36,934 nt of DNA from Alphaproteobacteria bacterium (GCA_024227565.1 JAAEUE010000270.1:1-36934), one strand, 5' to 3'. Positions 18,576 to 26,288 are shown, counted from the stretch's first letter. Numbers and translations: made by a program. Notes: generated by a model not told the origin, from the sequence alone.

Positions 18576-19673
18576 ATGGACACGGGATTTATATCCGCGA
18601 TGAGTGCAGACGAGGCAGGAATAACCCAGGCTGTTGTGTGCCAGGGCGGCAGCGCCACCGCGTTGCAACCCGTCGCCGTGCCGGCACCGGCGGCCGGCGA
18701 GATGCTGCTTGGGCTCAGATCCGTCGGGTTCTGCGGCACAGATCTGTTCAAGCTCAAAACCAACAGTGCCGCGCCGGGAACTGTGCTGGGTCACGAAGTG
18801 GTTGGCACGGTTGAAGCGGTTGGTCCGGAGGTTTTGATGTTCTCGGTTGGAGACCGGGTTGTCGTTCCCCATCACGTGGCGTGTGGTGAATGCGCCTTGT
18901 GCCGGGGGGGCAGCGAGACGATGTGCGCGACGTTCAAGGAAAACTTGATGCAGCCTGGCGGCTTTTCCGATCAAATTTTGATCTCACGCCGCGCCACCGA
19001 ACAGGCCGCCTTTGCCATACCCGACGACGTGTCTGACGAGGCAGCCGTGTTCGTGGAACCGGCGGCCTGCGTGCTTCGCGGAATTGAGCGTTCAGACCTG
19101 AAGCGAGATGGCACGGCGGTTGTGATTGGCGCGGGAAGCATGGGATTGCTGCATTTGCTCGTGTTGAAGGCGGCTCTGCCGGGGGTTGGTGTTGTTATGA
19201 TTGACCTTGATACCAACCGGTTGGACGTGGCCAGACGCTTGGGTGCAGACGGGGCTGCCGAGCCTGGCCCTGGCGCTGAGGGCGCAGTGCAAGAGCTAAC
19301 CGATGGATTGGGTGCCGATGCGATATTCGACACTGTTGGGGGAAATGCCACTCTCCAGGCGGGGCTAACCTTGAGCCGTTCTGGGGGCTCGGTTGTTCTG
19401 TTTGCCCATGCGCCGGAGGGCATGGGGGCGGGTTTTGATCTGAACACCCTGTTCAAACATGAGCGCCGCATCATCGGCACCTATTCCGGTGCACTGCGCG
19501 AGCAGCGCCGGATCTTTGAGCTGATTTGCGATGGATCACTTGACCCTTCCGTCTTGGTGACCCATCACATGCCGCTCGACGACTTTGAGACAGGGGTAGA
19601 TCTTGTGGTTCAGCAAAAGGCACTGAAGGTGTTGTTCACTCCCTCGCGTTCAGCGGCAGCCGGTGGCGCCTGA
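18576..19673 (+). CDS. zinc-dependent MDR alcohol/polyol dehydrogenase (first copy)
   Basis: A 365-residue medium-chain dehydrogenase. The catalytic zinc site is Cys53 (GFCGTD) with His73 (GHEVVG); the structural zinc site has four cysteines at 103, 106, 109 and 117 (CGECALC...C). The NAD-binding glycine motif is VIGAGSMGLL near residue 183. ATG at 18576 has GGGA 8 nt upstream; ATG at 18600 is an alternative that removes eight residues. The family oxidises secondary alcohols, polyols or threonine; the substrate is not determined. The next dehydrogenase starts at its stop codon (TGATG), so the two are coupled. Confidence 0.88.
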   Translation: MDTGFISAMSADEAGITQAVVCQGGSATALQPVAVPAPAAGEMLLGLRSVGFCGTDLFKLKTNSAAPGTVLGHEVVGTVEAVGPEVLMFSVGDRVVVPHHVACGECALCRGGSETMCATFKENLMQPGGFSDQILISRRATEQAAFAIPDDVSDEAAVFVEPAACVLRGIERSDLKRDGTAVVIGAGSMGLLHLLVLKAALPGVGVVMIDLDTNRLDVARRLGADGAAEPGPGAEGAVQELTDGLGADAIFDTVGGNATLQAGLTLSRSGGSVVLFAHAPEGMGAGFDLNTLFKHERRIIGTYSGALREQRRIFELICDGSLDPSVLVTHHMPLDDFETGVDLVVQQKALKVLFTPSRSAAAGGA

Positions 19674-20767
19674 TGAGCTCCATTCCAAGGTCCATGCGGG
19701 CAGCGGTGTTAACCGGGCCGGAGCAGATTGAAGTGCGCGACGTGGCTGTTCCTGTGCCTGGCCCGGGTGAAATTCTGGTGCGGGTGGAAGCGGCAACCAC
19801 CTGCGGCACCGACGTTAAGGTGTTCCGCAGGGGCGGCCATCCTCGGATGCTCACCGTGCCCACGGTGTTCGGGCATGAAATCGCCGGCACCGTTTCCCAA
19901 GTTGGTGAGGGCGTCGAGGCGGTCTCTGCCGGAGACCGGGTCGTGGTCGCAAACTCCGCACCCTGCGGAGCTTGTGAGCTTTGCGCCTGTGGCCGGGAAA
20001 ATCTATGCGATGATCTACAGTATCTGAATGGGGCCTTTGCAGAGTTTTTGCTGGCGCCAGCCCGGTTCGTGCAACGGAACACACACCACATTCCTGCAGC
20101 CCTTTCATTTGAGAAGGCTGCCCTGACAGAACCGCTCGCGTGCGTTCTGCACGGCATCAGTGCCTGCGATTTGGAACGGTATGGAGCGCACGGGCCTGTG
20201 GAAGTTGTGGTTTTTGGCGGTGGCCCGATCGGTCAATTGTTCGTGGCCGCTCTGGCTGCTGAAGGCCATGAGGTGATCCTTGCAGATCCCAATTCTGCCC
20301 GTCTTAAGGTGGGGGAAGAGTTGGGAGCTGCGAAAGTCTTGAAAATCGAGCGCGGCGGAGGGCAGGACGAGCGCATTCGTGGGGCAAGCAAATCGGGCAA
20401 AGGCGCTTGGGTTGCCATCGACGCGACCGGCGTGCCGGAAGTTTGGCAGGACGCCATTCAATCAGTGCGCCCGGGAGGGTTGGTCAATCTGTTTGGCGGC
20501 TGTGCTCCAGGCACGACCATTCCCCTCGACACCCACCTGTTGCACTACAGCGAGATTACGGTGAAGGGTGTTTATCATCACCGCCCGAGCTTGATCGTTG
20601 AGGCCCTTGCCCTCTTGGCGCGCCCCGATTTTCGGGCAGAGCTGCTTTTGACCGGGAGAGCGTCAATCGAAGATACCGAGAAGGCCCTGAGGGGCATGAT
20701 GGCCAAAGACCAGCTCAAGGTTGTTATCAGCGGATCGTCTAAGGAAAGGCAGGAGATCGATGAGTGA
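19673..20767 (+). CDS. zinc-dependent MDR alcohol/polyol dehydrogenase (second copy)
   Basis: A 364-residue paralogue of the upstream gene, sharing the family layout but clearly diverged. Catalytic zinc ligands are Cys44 (TCGTD) and His68 (FGHEIAG); structural zinc cysteines are 98, 101, 104 and 112. The Rossmann motif VFGGGPIGQLF lies near residue 184. The ATG overlaps the previous stop by one base. The coupled pair suggests that two related alcohols, or two positions of one substrate, are oxidised in sequence, or that the proteins form a hetero-oligomer. Both ideas are inference. Its 3' end overlaps the DUF4440 gene by 8 bp. Confidence 0.88.
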   Translation: MSSIPRSMRAAVLTGPEQIEVRDVAVPVPGPGEILVRVEAATTCGTDVKVFRRGGHPRMLTVPTVFGHEIAGTVSQVGEGVEAVSAGDRVVVANSAPCGACELCACGRENLCDDLQYLNGAFAEFLLAPARFVQRNTHHIPAALSFEKAALTEPLACVLHGISACDLERYGAHGPVEVVVFGGGPIGQLFVAALAAEGHEVILADPNSARLKVGEELGAAKVLKIERGGGQDERIRGASKSGKGAWVAIDATGVPEVWQDAIQSVRPGGLVNLFGGCAPGTTIPLDTHLLHYSEITVKGVYHHRPSLIVEALALLARPDFRAELLLTGRASIEDTEKALRGMMAKDQLKVVISGSSKERQEIDE

Positions 20768-21137
20768 TCGTGAACACTCTCTTATTGCAGCCCACGAGGC
20801 CCGCATTGAGGCACTTGTGGCCGGGAACCTCGATGATCTGGCGCAGATTGTTGGGGAAGACCTGGTGTTCGTGAATGCATCGGGCAAGGTCATGCACCGG
20901 CCGGAGATTTTTGCAGCATTCAAGGCCGGCAGCATGAAGGTGGAGAGGATTGATGCCGATAATGTGGAAACCAGGTTATACGGCGACACGGCGATCCTGA
21001 GCTATCGCGCCCACACCACTGTGCGCGACGGAGACAACCTCATTGACGGCATGACCCAGAACAGTTGCGTCTTCGTCCACAGAGACGGGCGCTGGCAGAT
21101 GGTCAATCAGCACCAATGCGCGATCAGCGGCGGCTGA
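20760..21137 (+). CDS. SnoaL/NTF2-like DUF4440 protein
   Basis: A 125-residue cone-shaped-fold protein of the DUF4440/SnoaL-like group: an N-terminal helix (LIAAHEARIEALVAGNLDDLAQIV), a strand-rich core and the ending GRWQMVNQHQCAI. ATG at 20760 overlaps the dehydrogenase stop by 8 bp (ATGAGTGA), and an upstream in-frame start lies within the dehydrogenase. Members of this fold are lyases, isomerases or binding proteins. It closes the plus-strand run and converges on the flavoprotein gene with a 23-bp gap. A role in processing the product of the two dehydrogenases is inferred only from position. Confidence 0.85.
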   Translation: MSDREHSLIAAHEARIEALVAGNLDDLAQIVGEDLVFVNASGKVMHRPEIFAAFKAGSMKVERIDADNVETRLYGDTAILSYRAHTTVRDGDNLIDGMTQNSCVFVHRDGRWQMVNQHQCAISGG

Positions 21138-21160
21138 AGCGCGCGCATGCGAAGCTTCTG

Positions 21161-23581
21161 CTAACCCTTCACGCGCTCATAAGCCGGGTCGTAGGGGCAT
21201 GACGTGATCACCGATGCCGCAACCAGATCGCCAAGCACATCCACCTCGGCTTTGGTGCCAATGTCGCTAAGGGTGGGATCAATGAACGCGTAGGCCAGGT
21301 TCTTGCCGACGCGGTGGCCCCAGTCGCCGGAGGTGACGGTGCCGACGACCTTGCCGCCGATCATAACCGAAGCGCCGCCATGGGCCGGCGCGTCCGTGTT
21401 CTCCAGCTCCAGGGTGACCAGCTTCTTTGCCGGACCGCTTTTCCGGCGTGCCTCCAGTGCCTGCTTGCCGATGAAGTCCTGCTTGTCCATTTTCACGAAC
21501 CGGCTGAGCCCGGTCTCGAAGGGATCAAACTCCGTCAGCAGATCGGCCTTCCAGTGGAGATACCCTTTTTCCATCCGCATGGAGTCCACCGTGCGGGCGC
21601 CGAACAGCTGCAGGCCATGCTCTTCGCCAGCCGCGTGCAGGGCAAGATAGGCCGCGTAGAGTTGGTTGTTGGGCACATGAATTTCGTAGGCCAACTCGCC
21701 TGAAAAGCTGACGGACATGACCACCGCCGGTGCAATGCCGATGAAGGCGTGCCGAACCGAGAGCCAGGGGAACGCCTCAGCGCTCCAGTCAGCGCGGCTG
21801 GCCTTTGACAACACATCGCGCGCTTTCGGCCCGGCCAGAACCAAGATTGTGTGCTCGTTGGTGAGGGAGCGGATCTGGACGTCTTCATCAGCGCCCACAT
21901 GCTGGCTCAGCCAATCCATGTCGTGACCTTCAGCCCCGGCGGCGGAGCCATACCAGATGCGGCCATCGGGGAGATTGGCGATGGTCGCCTCGCTCTTGAT
22001 CATGCCGTGGTGGTTCAACAGGTAGCCGAGGCCAACCCGGCCTGGCTTATCGGTCACCCGGCCGCAGAACATGCGGTCGAGGAACGACCGCGCATCGGCG
22101 CCGCTGATCTCAAAGCGGTTGAAGCCGTTCACCTCAGTGAGACCCACGTTGCCGGCAACATTTGCAACCTCGGCGGCGATGACATCGAAGGCCTCGTCGA
22201 ACCTGAAGGTGAGGGACGGGTGAAAATCGGGGTTGGGTTTGATGTAGTCGACCCGCTCCCATCCGTTGACCACGGTGAACGCCGCACCCTCAGCGGCCAG
22301 CACCGGCGTCAGCGGCGTGGTTTTGATTGGGCGGCCGGCCGGCCGGTGTTCGTGCGGGAAATGAAAGCGAAACTCGTTCTGGTAATCCTCAATCGCTTTG
22401 AGGGCCGTCAGTTCCACATTGCCATGGCCGGTGAAGCGGCGCGGATCAAGGCACCAGGTGTCATAACACGCCTCGCCATGGACAACCTGCTGGGCCAGCA
22501 GCCAGCCGTGCCCGCCGCCTTCGCCAAGACCGGCGCGCAGGCCGACGATGCAGAAGGCGTTGCGCTTTCCGGGAACGGGGCCGACCAGCGGCGCGCCGTC
22601 GATGGTGTAGGTGATGGGGCCGTTGACGATGGTGTGGATGCCGGTCTCCATCAGTGCCGGCATGCGGGCAAAGGCGCCTTCAAGCACGTCCGTCACCCGG
22701 TCCAGATCATCCGGACACAGGGCGTTGGTGAAATTCGGGTCAATGCCGTCCATGCCCCAGGTCTTGCAGTCCTGCTCGTAGAAGCCAACCAGCAAACCGT
22801 CCCGTTCCTGGCGGCAGTAATAGTCGGATATGGGGCAGCGCAGCAGCGGCATGCGGTGGCCGGCATCGATGATCCCCTGGATTGGTTCGGTAACGAAGTA
22901 CTGGTGCTCCATGGAGGCGACCGGATGATGCACCCCCATCATCTCCGCCACCTCGTTGACCCGGTAGCCGCCAGCATTGATGACGACTTCACAGTCAATG
23001 TCGCCCTTGGAGGTGTGCACCGTCCAGGTGTCGTCCTTGTGCTGGGTGAGGCGGGTAACCGGCGTGTTGCGGTAAACCTCGGCGCCGGCCTTGCGGGCCC
23101 GGCGGGCGAGCGCCTGGCACAGCTGCGCCGGGTCGATGTCGCCATCCAGCGGATCCCACAAGCCGCCAAGCAGGTTGTCCGTTGAGATCAGCGGATGGCG
23201 GCGGGCGCATTCTTCTGCGTCAATCACCTCGAAGTGCACATCCATCCCGCGCGCCATGGAGACAAAATGGCGATAAGCCTCCAACTGGGCTTCCGTGTTG
23301 GCCAACCGAATGCCGCCGTCGGCGTGATGGTAGGTGATGGGATAGTCGGGATCCTCCGCCAGTTCCTTGTACAGGTTGATGGAATGGCTCTTGAGACCCA
23401 CCATGGTCTGGTTCATGCCGAAGTTGGTCACCTGGGCCGCCGAATGCCAGGTGGTGCCCGATGTCAGTTCGTCACGCTCGACGAGGACAACGTCGGTCCA
23501 ACCTTCCTGCGTAAGATGATAGAGAGCAGAACAGCCGGCGATGCCGCCGCCGATCACGACCGCTTTTGTCTGAGATTTCAT
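21161..23581 (-). CDS. DMGDH/sarcosine dehydrogenase-like FAD + GcvT protein
   Basis: An 806-residue flavoenzyme. The N-terminal DAO-type FAD domain (about 1-370) begins with the dinucleotide motif VIGGGIAGCS, and His46 in GTTWHSAAQ corresponds to the site of covalent FAD attachment in dimethylglycine and sarcosine dehydrogenases. A FAO_M linker follows (about 370-430). The C-terminal half is a GcvT/aminomethyltransferase pair that in this family transfers the one-carbon unit to tetrahydrofolate. It probably demethylates an N-methylated amine or amino acid, yielding 5,10-methylene-THF. It is the last gene of a minus-strand run after a PEP-mutase-family gene, with 84 bp between. The dioxygenase at 16037-17239, which is carnitine-synthesis-like, makes a methylamine theme possible. 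Confidence 0.9.
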   Translation of the reverse strand: MKSQTKAVVIGGGIAGCSALYHLTQEGWTDVVLVERDELTSGTTWHSAAQVTNFGMNQTMVGLKSHSINLYKELAEDPDYPITYHHADGGIRLANTEAQLEAYRHFVSMARGMDVHFEVIDAEECARRHPLISTDNLLGGLWDPLDGDIDPAQLCQALARRARKAGAEVYRNTPVTRLTQHKDDTWTVHTSKGDIDCEVVINAGGYRVNEVAEMMGVHHPVASMEHQYFVTEPIQGIIDAGHRMPLLRCPISDYYCRQERDGLLVGFYEQDCKTWGMDGIDPNFTNALCPDDLDRVTDVLEGAFARMPALMETGIHTIVNGPITYTIDGAPLVGPVPGKRNAFCIVGLRAGLGEGGGHGWLLAQQVVHGEACYDTWCLDPRRFTGHGNVELTALKAIEDYQNEFRFHFPHEHRPAGRPIKTTPLTPVLAAEGAAFTVVNGWERVDYIKPNPDFHPSLTFRFDEAFDVIAAEVANVAGNVGLTEVNGFNRFEISGADARSFLDRMFCGRVTDKPGRVGLGYLLNHHGMIKSEATIANLPDGRIWYGSAAGAEGHDMDWLSQHVGADEDVQIRSLTNEHTILVLAGPKARDVLSKASRADWSAEAFPWLSVRHAFIGIAPAVVMSVSFSGELAYEIHVPNNQLYAAYLALHAAGEEHGLQLFGARTVDSMRMEKGYLHWKADLLTEFDPFETGLSRFVKMDKQDFIGKQALEARRKSGPAKKLVTLELENTDAPAHGGASVMIGGKVVGTVTSGDWGHRVGKNLAYAFIDPTLSDIGTKAEVDVLGDLVAASVITSCPYDPAYERVKG

Positions 23582-23665
23582 GACCTGGTTCCAAGTGATT
23601 TTGGCAGACCTATCGGGCCAATATCACGCCTGGTCAATGGCTTTGTGCACTGTGGCGCTGTCTCA

Positions 23666-24526
23666 TCACTTGAGCTTCAGATTGTCCTTCACCGGCGTTT
23701 GGAAGAACGCGCTCATGGCGGGATCAGTGATCACATGGTCCAGATACCCAAATGTGCCCTCATTTGCGAGCTTCTCCGCGGCCGAATGGAGCGTGGCAAA
23801 ACAGGCGCGCGCCATGCTGCCGCCTGTGCTGATGCGCCGGACGCCCATATCCCCCAGTTGCGCCACCGTATATTGCGGCCCGTCCCACTCGGAGACCACG
23901 CTGAGGGGGGCATCAATGTCTTTCACCAGGTTTCGGATGGTGTCCGGTTCGCTGCCGCCGGGCAAGAACAGGCAATCGGCGCCAGCCTCGCGGTAGAGAT
24001 TGGCGCGTTTGACCGCCTCGGCATATTTGTTCTCAACATCAAAGTAGAAGATCTCGCAGCGTGCGGTCAGGGTGAACGTGAACCCGGCCTGGTCTGCCGC
24101 CGCGCGGGCGGCCGCGATGCGCTCAACCGCCAGCTCAAGCTCATAGAGCGGGTTTGCCGGATCGCCGGTGAAATCTTCAATGCCGCCGCCCACCATTCCC
24201 AGGCCGGCGGAGCGCGTGATCGTTTCGGCCACCTTCTCCGGCTCAATCCCGTAGCCGTTTTCCAGATCGCCGCTCACCGGGATCGCCACACAGTCAGAGA
24301 TCCTGGCATAGGCCTCCAGCATTTCGCCCGCTGGAACCGCATAAACATAGTCTTCGCGCCCCCGGGACCAGTTGACGCCGCCGCTGGTGGTGGCAATCGC
24401 CGGGAAGCCATGAGCTGCCAGAAACTTGGCGCTGCCCTCGTCCCAGGCGTTGGGCATGACGAAAATGCCCTCTTGGGTATGAAGATCTGCAAAAGCTTGC
24501 GCCTTTTCTGAGAGGCTTGGTGTCAT
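23666..24526 (-). CDS. isocitrate lyase/PEP mutase family enzyme
   Basis: A 286-residue TIM-barrel protein. Signatures: MPNAWDEGSAKFLAAHGF near residue 22, TTSGGVNWSRGRED, and the metal-binding region PVSGDLENGYG with Asp and Glu near residue 85. The equivalent of the ARTD segment reads ARCEIFY, so one residue near the active site is unusual. It lacks the KKCGH loop of true isocitrate or methylisocitrate lyases and belongs to the large oxaloacetate decarboxylase-like/PEP-mutase-like group whose substrates are mostly unknown. ATG at 24526 overlaps the stop of the upstream PNPOx-like gene (ATGA). C-C or P-C bond cleavage of a small 2-oxo or 2-hydroxy acid is the likely chemistry. Confidence 0.85.
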   Translation of the reverse strand: MTPSLSEKAQAFADLHTQEGIFVMPNAWDEGSAKFLAAHGFPAIATTSGGVNWSRGREDYVYAVPAGEMLEAYARISDCVAIPVSGDLENGYGIEPEKVAETITRSAGLGMVGGGIEDFTGDPANPLYELELAVERIAAARAAADQAGFTFTLTARCEIFYFDVENKYAEAVKRANLYREAGADCLFLPGGSEPDTIRNLVKDIDAPLSVVSEWDGPQYTVAQLGDMGVRRISTGGSMARACFATLHSAAEKLANEGTFGYLDHVITDPAMSAFFQTPVKDNLKLK

Positions 24527-25113
24527 GGCGTTGTCTCCAGTTTGTGGCCGGCGGGGAAGATGCCGGTGGGTTTGCCGTCGATGCTCACCTGGTTTTTGCG
24601 GGCCCAATAGGCTTGAACGCCTTCTTCGCCCATTTTGTCATAGAACGGCTCCAGCTCGGTTTCACCGCGGGGGCCGCGGAAGTCATAGTAGGGAATGCCT
24701 GATCCGCAGGAGGTTTGGATCGCATTTATGGAGACATCATAGATCTGGCGCGAGCCGCCCAGCTTGGGAAACAGGCCGCTGAACTCGGCCCATTGCGCGT
24801 CTCTGGGGTGGTATGTCGCCGCTGTGCCGTAGACCCGCAAGATCATGGGGCGGCCTTCAAAGGCGCAAAACATCATGGTTATGCGGTTGGCTTCGCGCAA
24901 ATGCGCCGCAGTTTCATTGCCGCTGCCTGAAAGAGACAACCAGACGATCCGTTCGGGCGACAGCACGCGCAAGGTATCAAGGCCCTTAGGCGAGAGGTTC
25001 ACCTGCCCATCGGGCGCTGCGGTGGCCACAAAGAACATGTGTTGTTGCTCGATGAACTGAATGAAGCGGTCGCTGAGCTGGTTTGGGAGGTTTGGCATCT
25101 TGCTGGTGTCCAT
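24523..25113 (-). CDS. pyridoxamine 5'-phosphate oxidase-family flavin protein
   Basis: About 196 residues from ATG at 25113 (MDTSKMPNL). Starts at 25164 and 25098 are also possible; none has a strong ribosome-binding site. The split-barrel FMN-binding family features include FFVATAAPDGQVNLSPKG near residue 27 and the MMFCAFEGRPMILRVYG strand. The family includes many oxidoreductases of unknown function, and this is not the biosynthetic PdxH, which has a different C-terminus. It is the first gene of a three-gene minus-strand run with the PEP-mutase-family and DMGDH-like genes, coupled to the former by an ATGA overlap. Confidence 0.82.
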   Translation of the reverse strand: MDTSKMPNLPNQLSDRFIQFIEQQHMFFVATAAPDGQVNLSPKGLDTLRVLSPERIVWLSLSGSGNETAAHLREANRITMMFCAFEGRPMILRVYGTAATYHPRDAQWAEFSGLFPKLGGSRQIYDVSINAIQTSCGSGIPYYDFRGPRGETELEPFYDKMGEEGVQAYWARKNQVSIDGKPTGIFPAGHKLETTP

Positions 25114-25190
25114 ATGGGTGAACGGGTTGGGTTTGTAGGTGTAGCAGTTCCCTGCTGTCAGCATGGTGTCAGTAAGGTTTTGAAGCCCGG

Positions 25191-25243
25191 CTTTTCTGAA
25201 CCTTCAAATGCGGTTGTTCAGAAAAGGCCCTGAATCGTTCAGG
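25191..25243. repeat. inverted repeats upstream of the PNPOx-like gene
   Basis: An 11-bp perfect inverted repeat (CTTTTCTGAAC at 25191-25201, GTTCAGAAAAG at 25216-25226) is followed by a 6-bp hairpin (CCTGAA-TCG-TTCAGG, 25229-25243) that reuses the same TTCAG half. It lies 80-130 bp upstream of the PNPOx-like start, in an otherwise gene-free stretch (25114-25480). That stretch also holds an A-rich tract at 25260-25320, likely promoter DNA for the two divergent genes. An operator with repeated half-sites is possible. Confidence 0.45.
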
Positions 25244-25480
25244 ATTCGAGGTCTCTGATGAAAAAATGCAAAAAAAATCAAAAATAATTACACACAAAAT
25301 CAATGGCTTAAACGAAAAACAGGGTCAAATTACAAACATGAACAGTAGCTGAACGGCACATTCAGCGTTCGTTCGATGAGCCTCTGACATAGTGCATTCA
25401 TCGTCAATCGACGAACCCACAATCTCCTGCCACAGAGCAACCTGGCAGGGCGTTGAAAGAGCGAAACGGGAGTAACGGCA

Positions 25481-25693
25481 ATGAGCAATACGAAACTGAT
25501 AGCTGGAGCGTTGGCCTTGGGCCTGACGGCCGCTGCCATGATTACCCTGGCACCGGTTGAAGCCAGCAGAGCTGCTGTATTGGCCTCAGAGGCAACTGAG
25601 CGCACTGTCGTTATTCACAAAACAGACCACGGGCCATCTACGGCGGAACTCGTCGAAGCAGCCTGTCAGTTCGGAGGATGTCAGGACATCTAA
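25481..25693 (+). CDS. small secreted/periplasmic hypothetical protein (70 aa)
   Basis: I do not recognise this family. The ATG has a good GGGAG ribosome-binding site 8 nt upstream. The product has an N-terminal Sec-like signal (MSNTKLIAGALALGLTAAAM, cleavage near residues 28-30, after VEA or EAS), then about 40 polar residues ending with two cysteines close together (CQFGGC) that could form a disulfide. Only about 80 nt separate its stop from the first of the structured RNA modules, and no terminator comes before the one at 26113-26152, so its transcript may carry those structures as a 3' UTR. Confidence 0.6.
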   Translation: MSNTKLIAGALALGLTAAAMITLAPVEASRAAVLASEATERTVVIHKTDHGPSTAELVEAACQFGGCQDI

Positions 25694-25776
25694 GGGCATT
25701 CTCCCAACCTATTCACCGACTTCCAGGTCTATTTCATCGCGACGGCAAAGCGGATTTGGAAGACGGCTGGAGGGCT

Positions 25777-26152
25777 CGGGAGACAGTTTAAAACTCGGTA
25801 TCACCATCCGCCCCCTCTCGGATATCGTTTATTGGATTGTCTCCCGCAGTTCCTCAAAACCAGAACAAAGCGAAACGCAACAGAACAGATTGAAGACAAA
25901 GGAACACCAGAGATAGAGCCGCCAACACAGTCTTAAGTGTGGTGTGACCCATCCGCCCCCTCTCGTAACACCCCTTGAGGCGGTTGGCGGCTCTTAACGT
26001 CCCTTGAAGTGCATACCAATCCCAAATGAAGGTCTCCCCAAACCTTCATTACCGCAAAGAGGGCCCACCCCAAGGCCCTCGACCCCAAAGAGCCCACCCT
26101 CGGCTCGAACCCGGCCCGCTTCCCCACCCCAAGGAAGCGGGCCATTTTTTTT
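25777..26152 (+). ncRNA. candidate structured RNA: two C-loop modules, then four hairpins and a terminator
   Basis: Module A (25777-25846) has a 9-bp outer stem (CGGGAGACA/TGTCTCCCG) and an inner stem (CGGTATC/GATATCG). Module B (25916-25993) has an 11-bp outer stem (GAGCCGCCAAC/GTTGGCGGCTC) and an inner stem (GGTGT/ACACC). Both present the identical 17-nt loop CCATCCGCCCCCTCTCG (25804-25820, 25949-25965), and both begin with ACAGT before the inner stem. Inner-stem pairs change together (A-T to G-C, G-T to G-C), which favours selection on RNA structure. Then come hairpins at 26025-26050, 26059-26080, 26090-26106 and 26113-26143 with loops CTCCCCAA, CACCCCAA, CACCCTC and CCACCCCAA. The last runs into a T8 tract, which fixes plus-strand transcription. 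It could be one RNA, several RNAs, or the 3' UTR of the 70-aa gene. No known family was recognised. Confidence 0.5.
26113..26152 (+). terminator. intrinsic terminator
   Basis: A perfect 11-bp GC-rich stem (GGCCCGCTTCC/GGAAGCGGGCC) around the loop CCACCCCAA, followed by A and eight T. This is a canonical Rho-independent terminator for plus-strand transcription coming from the 25481-26110 region. Confidence 0.9.
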
Positions 26153-26164
26153 GGGGGGAACGTT

Positions 26165-26198
26165 TTTGACCATCCTGAATCTTTGACCATCCTGCATC
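26165..26198. repeat. two tandem 17-bp repeats
   Basis: TTTGACCATCCTGAATC (26165-26181) is followed directly by TTTGACCATCCTGCATC (26182-26198), then a partial third start (CTTGACTC). Confidence 0.75.
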
Positions 26199-26217
26199 CT
26201 TGACTCTAATCCCCACA

Positions 26218-26288
26218 TCCCTGCGAAAGCAGGGATCCATTGGTCCTATCGGCGCGTGCTGCGCTATGGGCCCCTGCTTTCGCAGGGG
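26218..26288. repeat. dispersed CCTGC palindrome pair
   Basis: TCCCTGC-GAAA-GCAGGGA (26218-26235) and CCCCTGC-TTTC-GCAGGGG (26271-26288) are two facing hairpins about 35 bp apart, the same class as those starting the tandem arrays at 3874 and 33080. A run of ten G follows near 26291-26300. Confidence 0.75.

Noticed and set aside
21851..23185. 444-codon plus-strand frame opposite the DMGDH-like gene
   Set aside because: Antisense shadow; the minus strand carries a full FAD and GcvT protein.
23195..24511. 438-codon plus-strand frame
   Set aside because: It spans the ends of two well-defined minus-strand enzymes and has no recognisable domain.
25557..25916. 119-codon plus-strand frame overlapping the small secreted gene
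   Set aside because: It is out of phase with the signal-peptide ORF, lacks a ribosome-binding site and runs through RNA module A.
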